Shown piece after piece: positions 9,408 to 16,527 of a stretch of DNA of 64,000 nucleotides. A model generated the notes under the pieces. The model made no database searches, was not told the origin of the DNA, and saw only the letters and a list, made by a program, of their open reading frames with translations. Each line of letters starts with the position of its first letter. The first letter of the stretch is position 1. The stretch comes from Neptuniibacter sp. 1_MG-2023 (lineage in GTDB: Bacteria; Pseudomonadota; Gammaproteobacteria; Pseudomonadales; Balneatricaceae). The stretch is from assembly GCF_030547185.1 (NCBI RefSeq), contig NZ_JAUOQR010000007.1, positions 62,001-126,000 of the forward strand, read 5' to 3'. A program made the position numbers and the translations under genes.

Positions 9408-9767
9408 CTAAAGGGAAGGCAAAAGCAACAATTCGCAGGAAGTAACAACAAGGTTTCACGTGAAACACATAAAGTATTTTACTGATGCTGACTAATGAGC
9501 GTGCCTTAAATCTCCGGCCGTTATAAACAGAACCACAGATGAAAAACCTATTTCCGTTTAAACACCCCAGCAAAAACCGACCGCCCTAACCCAGCACTAA
9601 TCCCTTTTCAGCTGACTAATTTCAACGCCTAAAACCTAGGCTGCCCGCTGTTGATCCAAAGCAGTCCAGGTGTTCATAATCTCATTTATTCAAACTTAAG
9701 ATATATGCTCTAAACCCGAAAACATGCTTCGAGTTTAGAGCTCGACCAAATAACTCAGGAAGGGTAT
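9408..9767. other. Intergenic stretch with a parS site and a hairpin
   Basis: No convincing gene is seen in this 360-base gap between convergent genes. It holds parS site 3 (9452-9467) and a hairpin at 9707-9741 (GCTCTAAAC / GTTTAGAGC), which could terminate the minus-strand peroxidase transcript. Confidence 0.6.
9452..9467. promoter_or_regulatory. parS: parS centromere site 3
   Basis: The sequence gGTTTCACGTGAAACa matches the parS consensus at 15 of 16 positions. It lies in the gap between the small cysteine-motif gene and the cytochrome c peroxidase gene. Confidence 0.9.
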
Positions 9768-10763
9768 TTACTCAAAGGGCTGAGGCTTAGGAGTTGTCTC
9801 TGTAGATGGTGGCAAGATCGGCAACTGAAAAGTAGGCTGATCGCCTGTTAGTGTTCTTAAAAAAGCGACAATCTGCGCATTTTCGTCATCACTAAACTTT
9901 CGCCCTAACTGTAGCCGACCCATAATATCTACCGCCTCAGTCATTGTTTCCGCTTCGCCATCATGGAAGTAGGGGTAGGTCATTTCCACATTGCGTAATG
10001 TGGGCACCTTGAACTTAAAACGATCCGCATCCTTTCCTGTAACAGCAGCTAACCCTTCAGCAGCACTCGTTGCCTCATAGGGCTCAACCAACCCCATTTT
10101 CTGAAAGGAGTTACCACCAACAGCCTCGCCATTATGACAAGCGATACAACCGCTGCTTTTAAATAGGTTATAACCCGCTAATTCATTATCGGTAATCGCA
10201 TCCTTATCTCCCAGCAACCATTGGTCGAATCGAGAATTAGGTGTAACTAGTGTTTTTTCAAATTCGGCAATAGCTTGAGTCACCTGATCAATATCAATTT
10301 TGTCTTTACCAAAGACCTCTTTAAACTCATTAACGTAAGCAGGGATTGACTCCAAAACATCAATTGCTAAGGTGTGGGTCGATGCCATTTCACCAGGATT
10401 AGCGATAGGACCACTCGCCTGAGCTTTTAGATCTTTAGCACGGCCATCCCAAAATTGCGCAATATTTAAGCTGGAATTTAATACAGTCGGTGAGTTAATT
10501 GGACCTTGCTGCCAATTATGCCCAATAGAAGTCTTTAGGTTATCTGTACCTCCCATACTCAGGTTGTGACACGAGTTACAAGAAATGAAGCCTGATTTTG
10601 ACAACCGAGGATCAAAATAGAGTTTTTTCCCAAGTTCAACTTCAGCTAAGTTAATCTCCTTAACTGTAGAAATAGGCTGAATAGGCTCCTGTGCCTGTGC
10701 AATATTTCCGCTCACTAAAAATCCTAGCGAGGCAGCTAAAATAGAGAGAGTTTGAATATTCAT
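9768..10763 (-). CDS. Di-haem cytochrome c peroxidase (CCP/MauG family)
   Basis: This periplasmic enzyme should reduce hydrogen peroxide with electrons from small cytochromes. A signal peptide (MNIQTLSILAASLGFLVSGN, ending at AQA) leads into a mature protein with two c-type haem-binding motifs, CNSCH at about residues 62-66 and CIACH near residue 205, the two-domain pattern of bacterial di-haem peroxidases. The length, 331 residues, is normal. MauG-like oxidases share the same architecture and cannot be excluded. It is transcribed alone; the upstream gap has a short perfect dyad that could be an operator. Confidence 0.9.
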   Translation of the reverse strand: MNIQTLSILAASLGFLVSGNIAQAQEPIQPISTVKEINLAEVELGKKLYFDPRLSKSGFISCNSCHNLSMGGTDNLKTSIGHNWQQGPINSPTVLNSSLNIAQFWDGRAKDLKAQASGPIANPGEMASTHTLAIDVLESIPAYVNEFKEVFGKDKIDIDQVTQAIAEFEKTLVTPNSRFDQWLLGDKDAITDNELAGYNLFKSSGCIACHNGEAVGGNSFQKMGLVEPYEATSAAEGLAAVTGKDADRFKFKVPTLRNVEMTYPYFHDGEAETMTEAVDIMGRLQLGRKFSDDENAQIVAFLRTLTGDQPTFQLPILPPSTETTPKPQPFE

Positions 10764-11187
10764 AGGTTTACTCTTATTGGAATTTACAGCAAAAATAAAA
10801 GCGTTGCTGCTTCGCCTAATACTGACTAAACGGACCCAGCCATCCCGCGTCCATTTCCTCTACCCATTAACTAACAACCACAAACAGCTAGTTCATTAGA
10901 ACAAGTAGCACACAGATTTTGAGTCAACATTTGACTTGAAAAAAGGATTTCTCAAGGAGCAAACAACACCATTACCAAGCCAACATATCAGCAATATACA
11001 TCACGCTAATTCCTCTTCTATTGACGCCCGACAAGTAAATCGTGTCTATTAATTAACTGATAAGTTTCACGTGAAACAAGCGTTATTCGAAAGAGAGAAG
11101 GGTAGAGGCAAGGCTATATGGGAACAACTTCACAAGGACAGGAAGATTAGAAAGCGAAGAGTTAATTCTTTAAAAAGTAAGCTTAGT
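10764..11187. other. Intergenic stretch upstream of the peroxidase gene
   Basis: No gene is seen. It contains a dyad AGTCAAcatTTGACT at 10922-10936, a candidate operator for the peroxidase gene, and parS site 4 at 11063-11078. Confidence 0.55.
11063..11078. promoter_or_regulatory. parS: parS centromere site 4
   Basis: The sequence aGTTTCACGTGAAACa matches the parS consensus at 15 of 16 positions. It is the fourth parS within about 6 kb. Confidence 0.9.
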
Positions 11188-11580
11188 TTAAGCCCGCCGG
11201 ATAGCTTTATAGACTAACGGCACAACAACTAACGAACTCAACACCAGCAAGGCACAAGATTGAAAATAGATATAACGATAGGGGTGCGACCAACCATCAC
11301 TAAACTGATTTCCCATAAACAATGTACTTAACAACAGAAACACAAGGAAGCTTAGGCTTAGTGCAACAACACGGGAAGAGGTCCACTTACGTAAAAGCAG
11401 CATATATATAAGCGCAGACGGCAACATAAAAAATGAAGCTACGAACACAGCAATACCCCAGCCAACACCCCCTCGTTGAGGGTAGCCAAGATCTGATGCG
11501 ATCCCACTGCCTAACCAATATAAAAGATATAAGGCAACGGTAGCGAGCAGACTGATTCCTATAGCTAAGATTATTCTCAT
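11188..11580 (-). CDS. Small membrane protein of unknown function
   Basis: The 130-residue product is almost entirely hydrophobic, with four predicted membrane helices (about residues 3-22, 40-63, 73-92 and 105-125) joined by short charged loops. I do not recognise the family. It is a single gene on the minus strand at the edge of the accessory region. Confidence 0.55.
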   Translation of the reverse strand: MRIILAIGISLLATVALYLLYWLGSGIASDLGYPQRGGVGWGIAVFVASFFMLPSALIYMLLLRKWTSSRVVALSLSFLVFLLLSTLFMGNQFSDGWSHPYRYIYFQSCALLVLSSLVVVPLVYKAIRRA

Positions 11581-12252
11581 AATAGCGTTAGCACTTTTAC
11601 CGAGCCCCGCACATTTAGCCGGTTGAATTTATTAAAAGCAGATCTGTGTTTTGCGTAAAACAATCATAAAGTAAAAATTACATTTTCACTGCCTACCTAG
11701 ACTTTCTGCAAGCAGGCATAGATATACAATCTTATCGCTGAAGGATTCTATACCCACTCATAAAATACTTATCCATTTAGTTTATTCACTTTTTGTAAAC
11801 CGGTAGCCAAAGACGAGTAGGGCAATGCCGCTATGCCTTTTAATTGCCGCGAGTGCAAAAGTACAACGACAGCAACTGTACAACTTACCACAAAGCGTTT
11901 ACCTCCTAAGTTAACGCCATAGGTAATACCCTGACCTTGTTGCGCCTAATCGACGTTATTGTAAAAAATAGTGGAAATTTCGGCTTTATATAATCGTTTT
12001 TGAAGGGTTTTAAAGAAGCCCTTAGCTGATTGCATAACCAAATAAAATGACCGATAGAGGGCCTTATAGGGCCAACAGCAAGCTAAGTTTACGCCTATAA
12101 CGCAAAAAGCAGCCCAGAGGCTGCTTTTTAAGGTCTAGGTGCAAAAGTGTCGGATCTTACTTGGCTTGAAGTAGGGTAGAGGCAAAATATCTGTTAATTC
12201 ATTTTATGTGAGAAAGATGAAGTTGGTAATCTAATGCAAAATGCGAGAACTG
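11581..12252. other. Long gap without a clear gene
   Basis: This roughly 670-base stretch has no long open frame. A strong symmetrical hairpin at 12104-12129 (AAAAAGCAGCC / GGCTGCTTTTT) could terminate transcription from either side. A 40-codon frame on the minus strand at 11769-11891 starts with GTG ten bases after GGAGG; it may be a real small gene or chance. The region is likely decayed accessory DNA. Confidence 0.4.
12104..12129. terminator. Bidirectional terminator-like hairpin
   Basis: An 11-base perfect stem with a caga loop, A-tract on the left and T-tract on the right. No gene ends immediately next to it, so it may be left over from lost DNA. Confidence 0.6.
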
Positions 12253-12336
12253 AATTAACGCCGCCAACACGCGCAGCTTTGTAGTGAAGGCGAAGCCGCA
12301 ACGAAAAAGCTGTCGCTGTGCTTGGCCTTGTTAAAC
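12253..12336 (-). repeat. attC-like recombination site of a gene cassette
   Basis: Read on the minus strand, this 84-base imperfect palindrome starts with GTTTAAC (fits RYYYAAC) and ends with GTTAATT (one base off GTTRRRY). Its arms pair as TTAAC...GCCAA-CAC-GCG-CAGCTTT with unpaired extra bases, as in integron attC sites. The stop codon of the gene at 12331 lies inside the first box, as is typical of cassettes. Confidence 0.6.
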
Positions 12337-12927
12337 GTGCTTTGATTCCCGCACTAAGTGCCGGACTTGGATTGGTGCATCATCTTCCATCGGAGCGATC
12401 ACGTGAATGAGCTCTCGTGATTCAGCAAGCTCCACCAAATGTTCTGACAATAGCGTCTCAATTCTGCGCAGATATTCGGGTACTTTTCTATGGAAGGCCA
12501 ATGAGCTCTTCCCTTTTGAGAAAGGATTCTGAGAGTGAAGCATAGCTCCACATTTATCATATAATCGTTCGAACTGCTTTCTCGTAAGGTACCCTCCTTG
12601 CACTCTATTCCAGTCATTCCTATTGAAGCCGTCTATTGGGACTGGATAAAACTCAGGATTAATGGTCTCAATCTTGCGCAAGACCCTAGCGGCGTGCCAA
12701 TCCTTAGCAATATCGCTTCTCACAGAACGGTAAGCCTCTTGGTATGACACCAACGAGGAGAACGCAATTAGCTCAAGCAACTTCCGCAACTGAAGGGCTT
12801 CTGATTCAATCGTGGTCTGGAGATAGGTGCAGTGAGTTTTTCCGGACGTGAAGTCACGCAGTGTTTCTATCCGATAGCGACACTCCCACATCATCGAAGC
12901 ATATTTTCTGCGAACTCTGCTTTCCAT
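12331..12927 (-). CDS. Cassette-borne hypothetical protein
   Basis: The 198-residue product is charged and mostly helical, with no signal peptide or membrane helix. A segment CGAMLHSQNPF at about residue 126-136 stands out. I do not recognise a function. The context is telling: a GTTAAAC box lies on the minus strand at 12936-12942, nine bases before the ATG, and an attC-like palindrome begins in the stop codon. Together these mark the gene as an integron cassette of about 680 bases. No integrase gene is in the window. Confidence 0.6.
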   Translation of the reverse strand: MESRVRRKYASMMWECRYRIETLRDFTSGKTHCTYLQTTIESEALQLRKLLELIAFSSLVSYQEAYRSVRSDIAKDWHAARVLRKIETINPEFYPVPIDGFNRNDWNRVQGGYLTRKQFERLYDKCGAMLHSQNPFSKGKSSLAFHRKVPEYLRRIETLLSEHLVELAESRELIHVIAPMEDDAPIQVRHLVRESKHV

Positions 12928-13282
12928 GCTTCACCGTTTAACATTTGTATATACGGGGGTCCGTGTATCTACCCACACCACTATCCGTTAAAAACAGATG
13001 GTGTGATTTGAAAAGGAAGGAGAAACTAAAGGATTAAATCGTACTCTTCCGTGACAAAACGAGCATGCGTATTAACAATTGATAGACATTGAACCTGCTA
13101 AAAGCGGCTCTGTATATCGACCCATGCCAGACATCCACCTGTCTGATTGATCACTATTTTTAACCTAAGCGGGCAGGCAATACAATTATCATTTTGGACA
13201 GCTAAGGCTGTAAATCCGCAGGGAAAGCGCCTATGTGAAAATAGACTGCGTGCCTAAACAACAATAGCAAAGGAAAAATCTT

Positions 13283-13325
13283 GAGCGAGGCTTGCTCCGA
13301 ATTCGCTCAGGGGCTGAGCTCCTAC
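13283..13325. repeat. REP-like palindromic repeat, copy 1
   Basis: Two adjacent hairpins (GAGCgaggcttGCTC and GCTCAGgggCTGAGC) end in GAGCTCCTAC. The 25-base block attcgctcag-gggctgagct-cctac recurs at 14522-14546 on the far side of the toxin-antitoxin pair. Confidence 0.65.
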
Positions 13326-13381
13326 GGGGTTTTGACCACGTTGTTTCTTCCTATCTTTGTATGCCTGTTTAGCACACATTA

Positions 13382-13409
13382 TTGACATTTTAAGCTTGTA
13401 TGCCATAAT
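13382..13409 (+). promoter_or_regulatory. Promoter and operator of the toxin-antitoxin operon
   Basis: TTGACA and CATAAT are spaced 16 bases apart. A repeated unit with the core TAGCACACA (about 13371-13379 and 13408-13416, each preceded by GTATGCC) overlaps it and is a likely binding site for the antitoxin or the complex. Confidence 0.65.
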
Positions 13410-13502
13410 AGCACACAGTATTGATCTGTATGATTAACCTTAGTGAATGACCGCATTCGCTAACTGTGGCGAAAAACTAAGACTAAAAATTTGGAGAGAA
13501 CA

Positions 13503-13808
13503 ATGACCGTTGTAGCACCAAAGGACGCAAGGCTCGTTGCACGTGTTCCGCAGGATGTTCAGGAATTTGTAAAAAATGCTGCGGATCTATCGGGTTCAAC
13601 GCTGTCTCAATTTATCGTAGAGGCCGTAACAACCAAGGCCCGATCGGTTTATGAAAGCGAGCAAAGCATTCGCCTCTCAATGCAAGGGGCAGAAGCTGTT
13701 TTTGCCGCTCTAGACAATCCGCCGCCGATCAATAACAAACTTTTGACTGCTGCCAAAACGTTTAACGAAGAAGGTGGATTTAAATATGCTGGAGACAGTT
13801 CAACTTGA
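13503..13808 (+). CDS. DUF1778 (TacA-type) antitoxin
   Basis: The 101-residue protein starts at an ATG with GGAGAG seven bases upstream; a TTG at 13491 would put the ribosome-binding site inside the gene. The N-terminus (RLVARVPQDVQEFVKNAADLSGSTLSQFIVEAV) is a ribbon-helix-helix DNA-binding domain, and the rest should wrap the toxin. It neutralises the acetyltransferase encoded next and probably represses the operon through the repeated sites upstream. It overlaps the toxin gene by 23 bases. Confidence 0.88.
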   Translation: MTVVAPKDARLVARVPQDVQEFVKNAADLSGSTLSQFIVEAVTTKARSVYESEQSIRLSMQGAEAVFAALDNPPPINNKLLTAAKTFNEEGGFKYAGDSST

Positions 13809-14313
13809 TAAGAAGCAACACGACCGCAAAGGTTTTGATTGCGGTGTTGATGTTTTAAACGACTATCTAGCAAAGTATGCAAGCAGTTCAGATCAACGTT
13901 CATTGACTAAAACGTTTGTGCTCGTTGATTCTGAACAGCCCAAGAAAATCATCGGTTTTTATACACTGGCCTATGCTACTGTATCTGTGCCAGATGGTTT
14001 TCCTCGGCTCGCAAACTATCCTTACCCCGCACCAGCCCTGACGTTAGCTCGTATGGCTATAGATAAAAGCTTCAAGAAGCATCGCTTCGGTGAACAGCTA
14101 CTACTTGAATGTATTAGAAAAACAGCATTGTCTGCTCAACCTGATAACCCTGCCGCAGTAATAGGGCTTTTTGTTGATGCAAAAGAAGATGCTGTAGGTT
14201 TTTATAAACAATATGGCTTTATCGAAGTTAGCTGCGAAAATACACGCAAGCTCTACCTCCCCATAACGACTTGCAAGAAGGTCGCTTTAGCCATGGAAAA
14301 CGGTGAAACGTGA
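13786..14313 (+). CDS. GNAT-family acetyltransferase toxin (TacT-like)
   Basis: The 175-residue enzyme belongs to the GNAT toxins that acetylate the amino group of charged tRNAs and stop translation. The typical N-terminus (FDCGVDVLNDYLAKYA), the acetyl-CoA strand (TLARMAIDKSFKKHRFGEQLL) and the C-terminal strand with VGFYKQYGFIE are all present. I start it at the ATG at 13786, nine bases after AGGTGG, rather than at an upstream GTG. It overlaps the antitoxin gene and is followed by a terminator, so the pair is a self-contained operon. Confidence 0.88.
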   Translation: MLETVQLDKKQHDRKGFDCGVDVLNDYLAKYASSSDQRSLTKTFVLVDSEQPKKIIGFYTLAYATVSVPDGFPRLANYPYPAPALTLARMAIDKSFKKHRFGEQLLLECIRKTALSAQPDNPAAVIGLFVDAKEDAVGFYKQYGFIEVSCENTRKLYLPITTCKKVALAMENGET

Positions 14314-14350
14314 AAATTGATCAAACTTATGATCCGTCTGATCAATTTTT
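14313..14350 (+). terminator. Terminator of the toxin-antitoxin operon
   Basis: An inverted repeat AAAATTGATCA / TGATCAATTTTT begins at the toxin stop codon. Confidence 0.7.
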
Positions 14351-14491
14351 ACATTCGACCGAACTATGGGATTAGGTCTTTTTTTGTAGAACAACCCATG
14401 TTTCTTTCTTCGCGAACATCTTCTTTCTATAAACGCGCACCGGCGCTTAGCATTAACTTAGCAGAGGAAAAATCTCTGCCCGAGGCTTTGT

Positions 14492-14546
14492 TCAGGAATT
14501 CGCTCAGATATTTGCTCAGGCATTCGCTCAGGGGCTGAGCTCCTAC
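14492..14546. repeat. REP-like palindromic repeat, copy 2 (with partial repeats)
   Basis: The block gaattcgctcag is present, followed by two degenerate echoes of cgctcag and then the same 25-base unit as at 13301-13325, including GCTCAGgggCTGAGC. The copy ends about 50 bases before the transposon end. Confidence 0.65.
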
Positions 14547-14592
14547 ATACATATTTTTGGAGCGGAGCGAGTTTATATCCTTGCTTTAGAGA

Positions 14593-14597
14593 GCCAT
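14593..14597. repeat. Target-site duplication, left copy
   Basis: gccat directly precedes the TGT end of the transposon and is repeated at 28244-28248 directly after the ACA end. Five bases is the duplication length made by Tn7-like elements. Confidence 0.88.
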
Positions 14598-14730
14598 TGT
14601 CGAGTCTCATGAGACCTGAAACAGAAGTCACCTGCCTAGGCAGTCGTAGCAACACTCAAGACACAACATAATTCTCGTAAATCTCACAATAAGTGCAACC
14701 AAACATTAGAATCCCATTAGTGATAAAACC
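14598..14730. repeat. Left end of the Tn7-like element with candidate TnsB sites
   Basis: The terminal repeat at 14598-14622 contains TCATGAGACCTGAAAC. A weaker relative, CATTAGTGATAAAACC, lies near 14715-14730. Tn7-like ends carry several TnsB-binding repeats; the exact number here needs alignment with the right end. Confidence 0.6.
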
Positions 14731-14935
14731 AATAGCTCCATTTGTCCAACAATCTTTAGGTTGCTATCTACATCCTGTGACAGCGATTTAGAAATATGTG
14801 TAAGCTATTACATTGAGATTCGTCTTTTCTTACAGATAGGAGAGTTTAACTCTTTGAGAAAGGGGTTATTAAATAGCAAAGTTGAAATCGACGCCTGAAG
14901 CAACAAGGCCGATGAAAAGATAAGATAAAGAAGAA

Positions 14936-15070
14936 CTACAAAAGAGAAGGGGAGCCATAAGGCTCCCCATATCGAAATTTACAACCGTCCCAAGCACATC
15001 TTAATCTTAGAAAAGTTGGCAACCCGCTTCGTTTGCTGTGAATCTTGGCCCTTACGACCTGGCTACACAT
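14936..15070 (-). CDS. Possible 44-residue ORF in the 3' region of the tns-side operon
   Basis: This frame reads MCSQVVRAKIHSKRSGLPTF and on to YGSPSLL, and the open frame continues upstream of the ATG for about 30 codons. It sits in unusually GC-rich DNA and its end overlaps the terminator hairpin. No good ribosome-binding site is visible. It could be a small gene, the remnant of a larger one, or a structured untranslated RNA. Confidence 0.25.
   Translation of the reverse strand: MCSQVVRAKIHSKRSGLPTFLRLRCAWDGCKFRYGEPYGSPSLL
14949..14968 (-). terminator. Terminator of the minus-strand transposon operon
   Basis: GGGGAGCC-ataa-GGCTCCCC is a perfect 8-base stem; on the minus strand it is followed by TTCTCTTTT. 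It would end transcripts coming from tniQ and the phosphoribosyltransferase gene. Confidence 0.7.
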
Positions 15071-15181
15071 GCGCTGCGCGGACCTCACTTTGATCTTTAT
15101 AGAGCTAGGAGGCTCATGCCAGCTCTGTAGTACAAAATATAAGCTAGTTTGCTATATGAGTCAATGGCCTTATAGTTATGA

Positions 15182-15940
15182 TTACTTCGCTCCACTTGCG
15201 CTAAATAGGCAAAATGCCTGCACTTCTACATCATCTAGGCTCTGCTCGATCAATGCCTTCGCAGAATTCAATGTTGTACCTGAAGAAACAACATCATCAA
15301 CTAAAAGAACTCTTCTAACTACACCCTTATTAGGAGGGTTTATCATAACTAAGAGACTCAGCTTCTCCCTCTGGTTAGCAAAGATTCCTTTTAATGAATA
15401 AGGACCTCCCCAACCAACCTCCTTACGCTGGAGACTCAACCTATCTTCAAAATATCTTTTATCTTTCACTGGTAAAGAAGATGACTTGATCTCAGCTCGA
15501 GCTTCGAAAATATTTTTCTTTCTAAACATATTATTGATGGCAACTGTTTGATTCCCAAAAGCGCGCTGCAGCCTTCTCGCAACAATATGCCCAATGCTAT
15601 GAGAAGATGGCAGGGATACAATCAAATCCCAATCATCTGAGCCTATAGCAAACTTCTTTATAACCTCTTTGAGATTCGCATTAAGCTTAAGGACTTCACT
15701 TCTATTTGTGGTTAAGTCATCTTTACCCTTTAGCGCATAGATCATAGGACAGTTATCACCTGCAACACGCTGATTGCTTCCCTTCCCTCGACGTAACCTT
15801 TTTCTCTTACGTGAGAACGCAGAATGTACCTCTAGGCCATTGATAAAGGCTGAGGTAGGGTTATCCTTGACTGAGGTTACTGCAAATTCATTATGAGAAT
15901 GATTAACAATAACTACTCCTTTTCGAACTTCAAAGCCCAA
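15182..15940 (-). CDS. Phosphoribosyltransferase-domain protein (transposon cargo)
   Basis: The 252-residue product has the PRPP-binding loop RVLLVDDVVSSGTTL (about residues 213-227) of type I phosphoribosyltransferases, and SLPSSHSIGHIVARRL upstream resembles the ComF branch. The N-terminal third (with NCPMIYALKGK) is not familiar. The start is a TTG with GGAG eight bases upstream. It is the last gene of the minus-strand series behind tniQ and follows a small membrane-protein gene by 99 bases. Phosphoribosyltransferase genes occur in several bacterial defence loci, but a defence role here is only a guess from the company it keeps. Confidence 0.72.
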   Translation of the reverse strand: MGFEVRKGVVIVNHSHNEFAVTSVKDNPTSAFINGLEVHSAFSRKRKRLRRGKGSNQRVAGDNCPMIYALKGKDDLTTNRSEVLKLNANLKEVIKKFAIGSDDWDLIVSLPSSHSIGHIVARRLQRAFGNQTVAINNMFRKKNIFEARAEIKSSSLPVKDKRYFEDRLSLQRKEVGWGGPYSLKGIFANQREKLSLLVMINPPNKGVVRRVLLVDDVVSSGTTLNSAKALIEQSLDDVEVQAFCLFSASGAK

Positions 15941-16039
15941 CTAAGTAACTCCGTTTGTTTATCATTCCTTTGAGGTGTACTTAGAATCAATAACCTACAC
16001 CTATGAGGGGATCATCTTAGCACCAAATTCTGAAAGTAG

Positions 16040-16480
16040 TTATCGTCCTATCTTGCTTTCAAGTTTCCCCTTTTTCACTCTCATCTTATTCTGAACAGAC
16101 TCTTTATCAATGAGCTGAACCAACGATCTAAAGTGAGCAAAGAAGATTCCTGCAGCAGATATTAAGCAGATGAGAGCAACGATGACGGCTACAGATTTAA
16201 AAGCGGCTAGGACATTTAAGAAGAATGCAGCTACAAGTACCGCTGCTGCAGTGGCACACAATCCTAAAGAGAAACAAAGTACCTTTACTGAAACCCGGAT
16301 CAGCTCCTTGTAACCATTACCAATTCGATCTAAAAATTCAATTTCGAAGTCTAAGTCAGCAATCTTCTTCTTAACTCGATACTCACTAATCTTCTGATAC
16401 TTCAGAAATAACCAGCTTGCGATAAGGCTACATACTATTGAAAAAATTGCTGTAGAGAGCGATATGTCATCCATGATCAA
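16040..16480 (-). CDS. Small membrane protein with a helical linker (transposon cargo)
   Basis: The 146-residue product has an N-terminal membrane helix (residues 8-26), a charged helical segment (about 30-60) likely to form a coiled coil, two further membrane helices (about 63-88 and 93-115), and a basic C-terminal tail ending VKKGKLESKIGR. I do not recognise the family. It lies 47 bases after tniQ and 99 before the phosphoribosyltransferase gene on the same strand, so the pair is probably co-transcribed. Confidence 0.6.
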   Translation of the reverse strand: MIMDDISLSTAIFSIVCSLIASWLFLKYQKISEYRVKKKIADLDFEIEFLDRIGNGYKELIRVSVKVLCFSLGLCATAAAVLVAAFFLNVLAAFKSVAVIVALICLISAAGIFFAHFRSLVQLIDKESVQNKMRVKKGKLESKIGR

Positions 16481-16527
16481 ATCCGATAATTTATTTTGAG
16501 GCTATATAACTAACTGAATTTACAGTC

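Larger units (their letters stand above)
12943..13502. other. Intergenic stretch with imperfect dyad, REP-like repeat and TA promoter
   Basis: No gene is seen. Just beyond the GTTAAAC box lies a dyad GTATATACgg / GTGTATCTAC (about 12946-12972). A REP-like unit is at 13283-13325 and the toxin-antitoxin promoter at 13382-13409. Confidence 0.5.

Noticed and set aside
11889-11960. A second attC-like site around ttaacgccat
   Set aside because: No matching GTTRRRY box and no good pairing arm within 150 bases.
14317-14538. A 73-codon open frame after the toxin gene
   Set aside because: It runs through the terminator and the REP-like repeat, has no ribosome-binding site, and the product looks random.
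14940-15130. A signal recognition particle RNA or retron RNA at the left side of the element
   Set aside because: The conserved SRP core sequence is not present on either strand, and no reverse transcriptase gene is nearby.
15045-15401. A 118-codon open frame on the plus strand
   Set aside because: It is mostly antisense to the phosphoribosyltransferase gene, whose PRPP motif is clear on the other strand.
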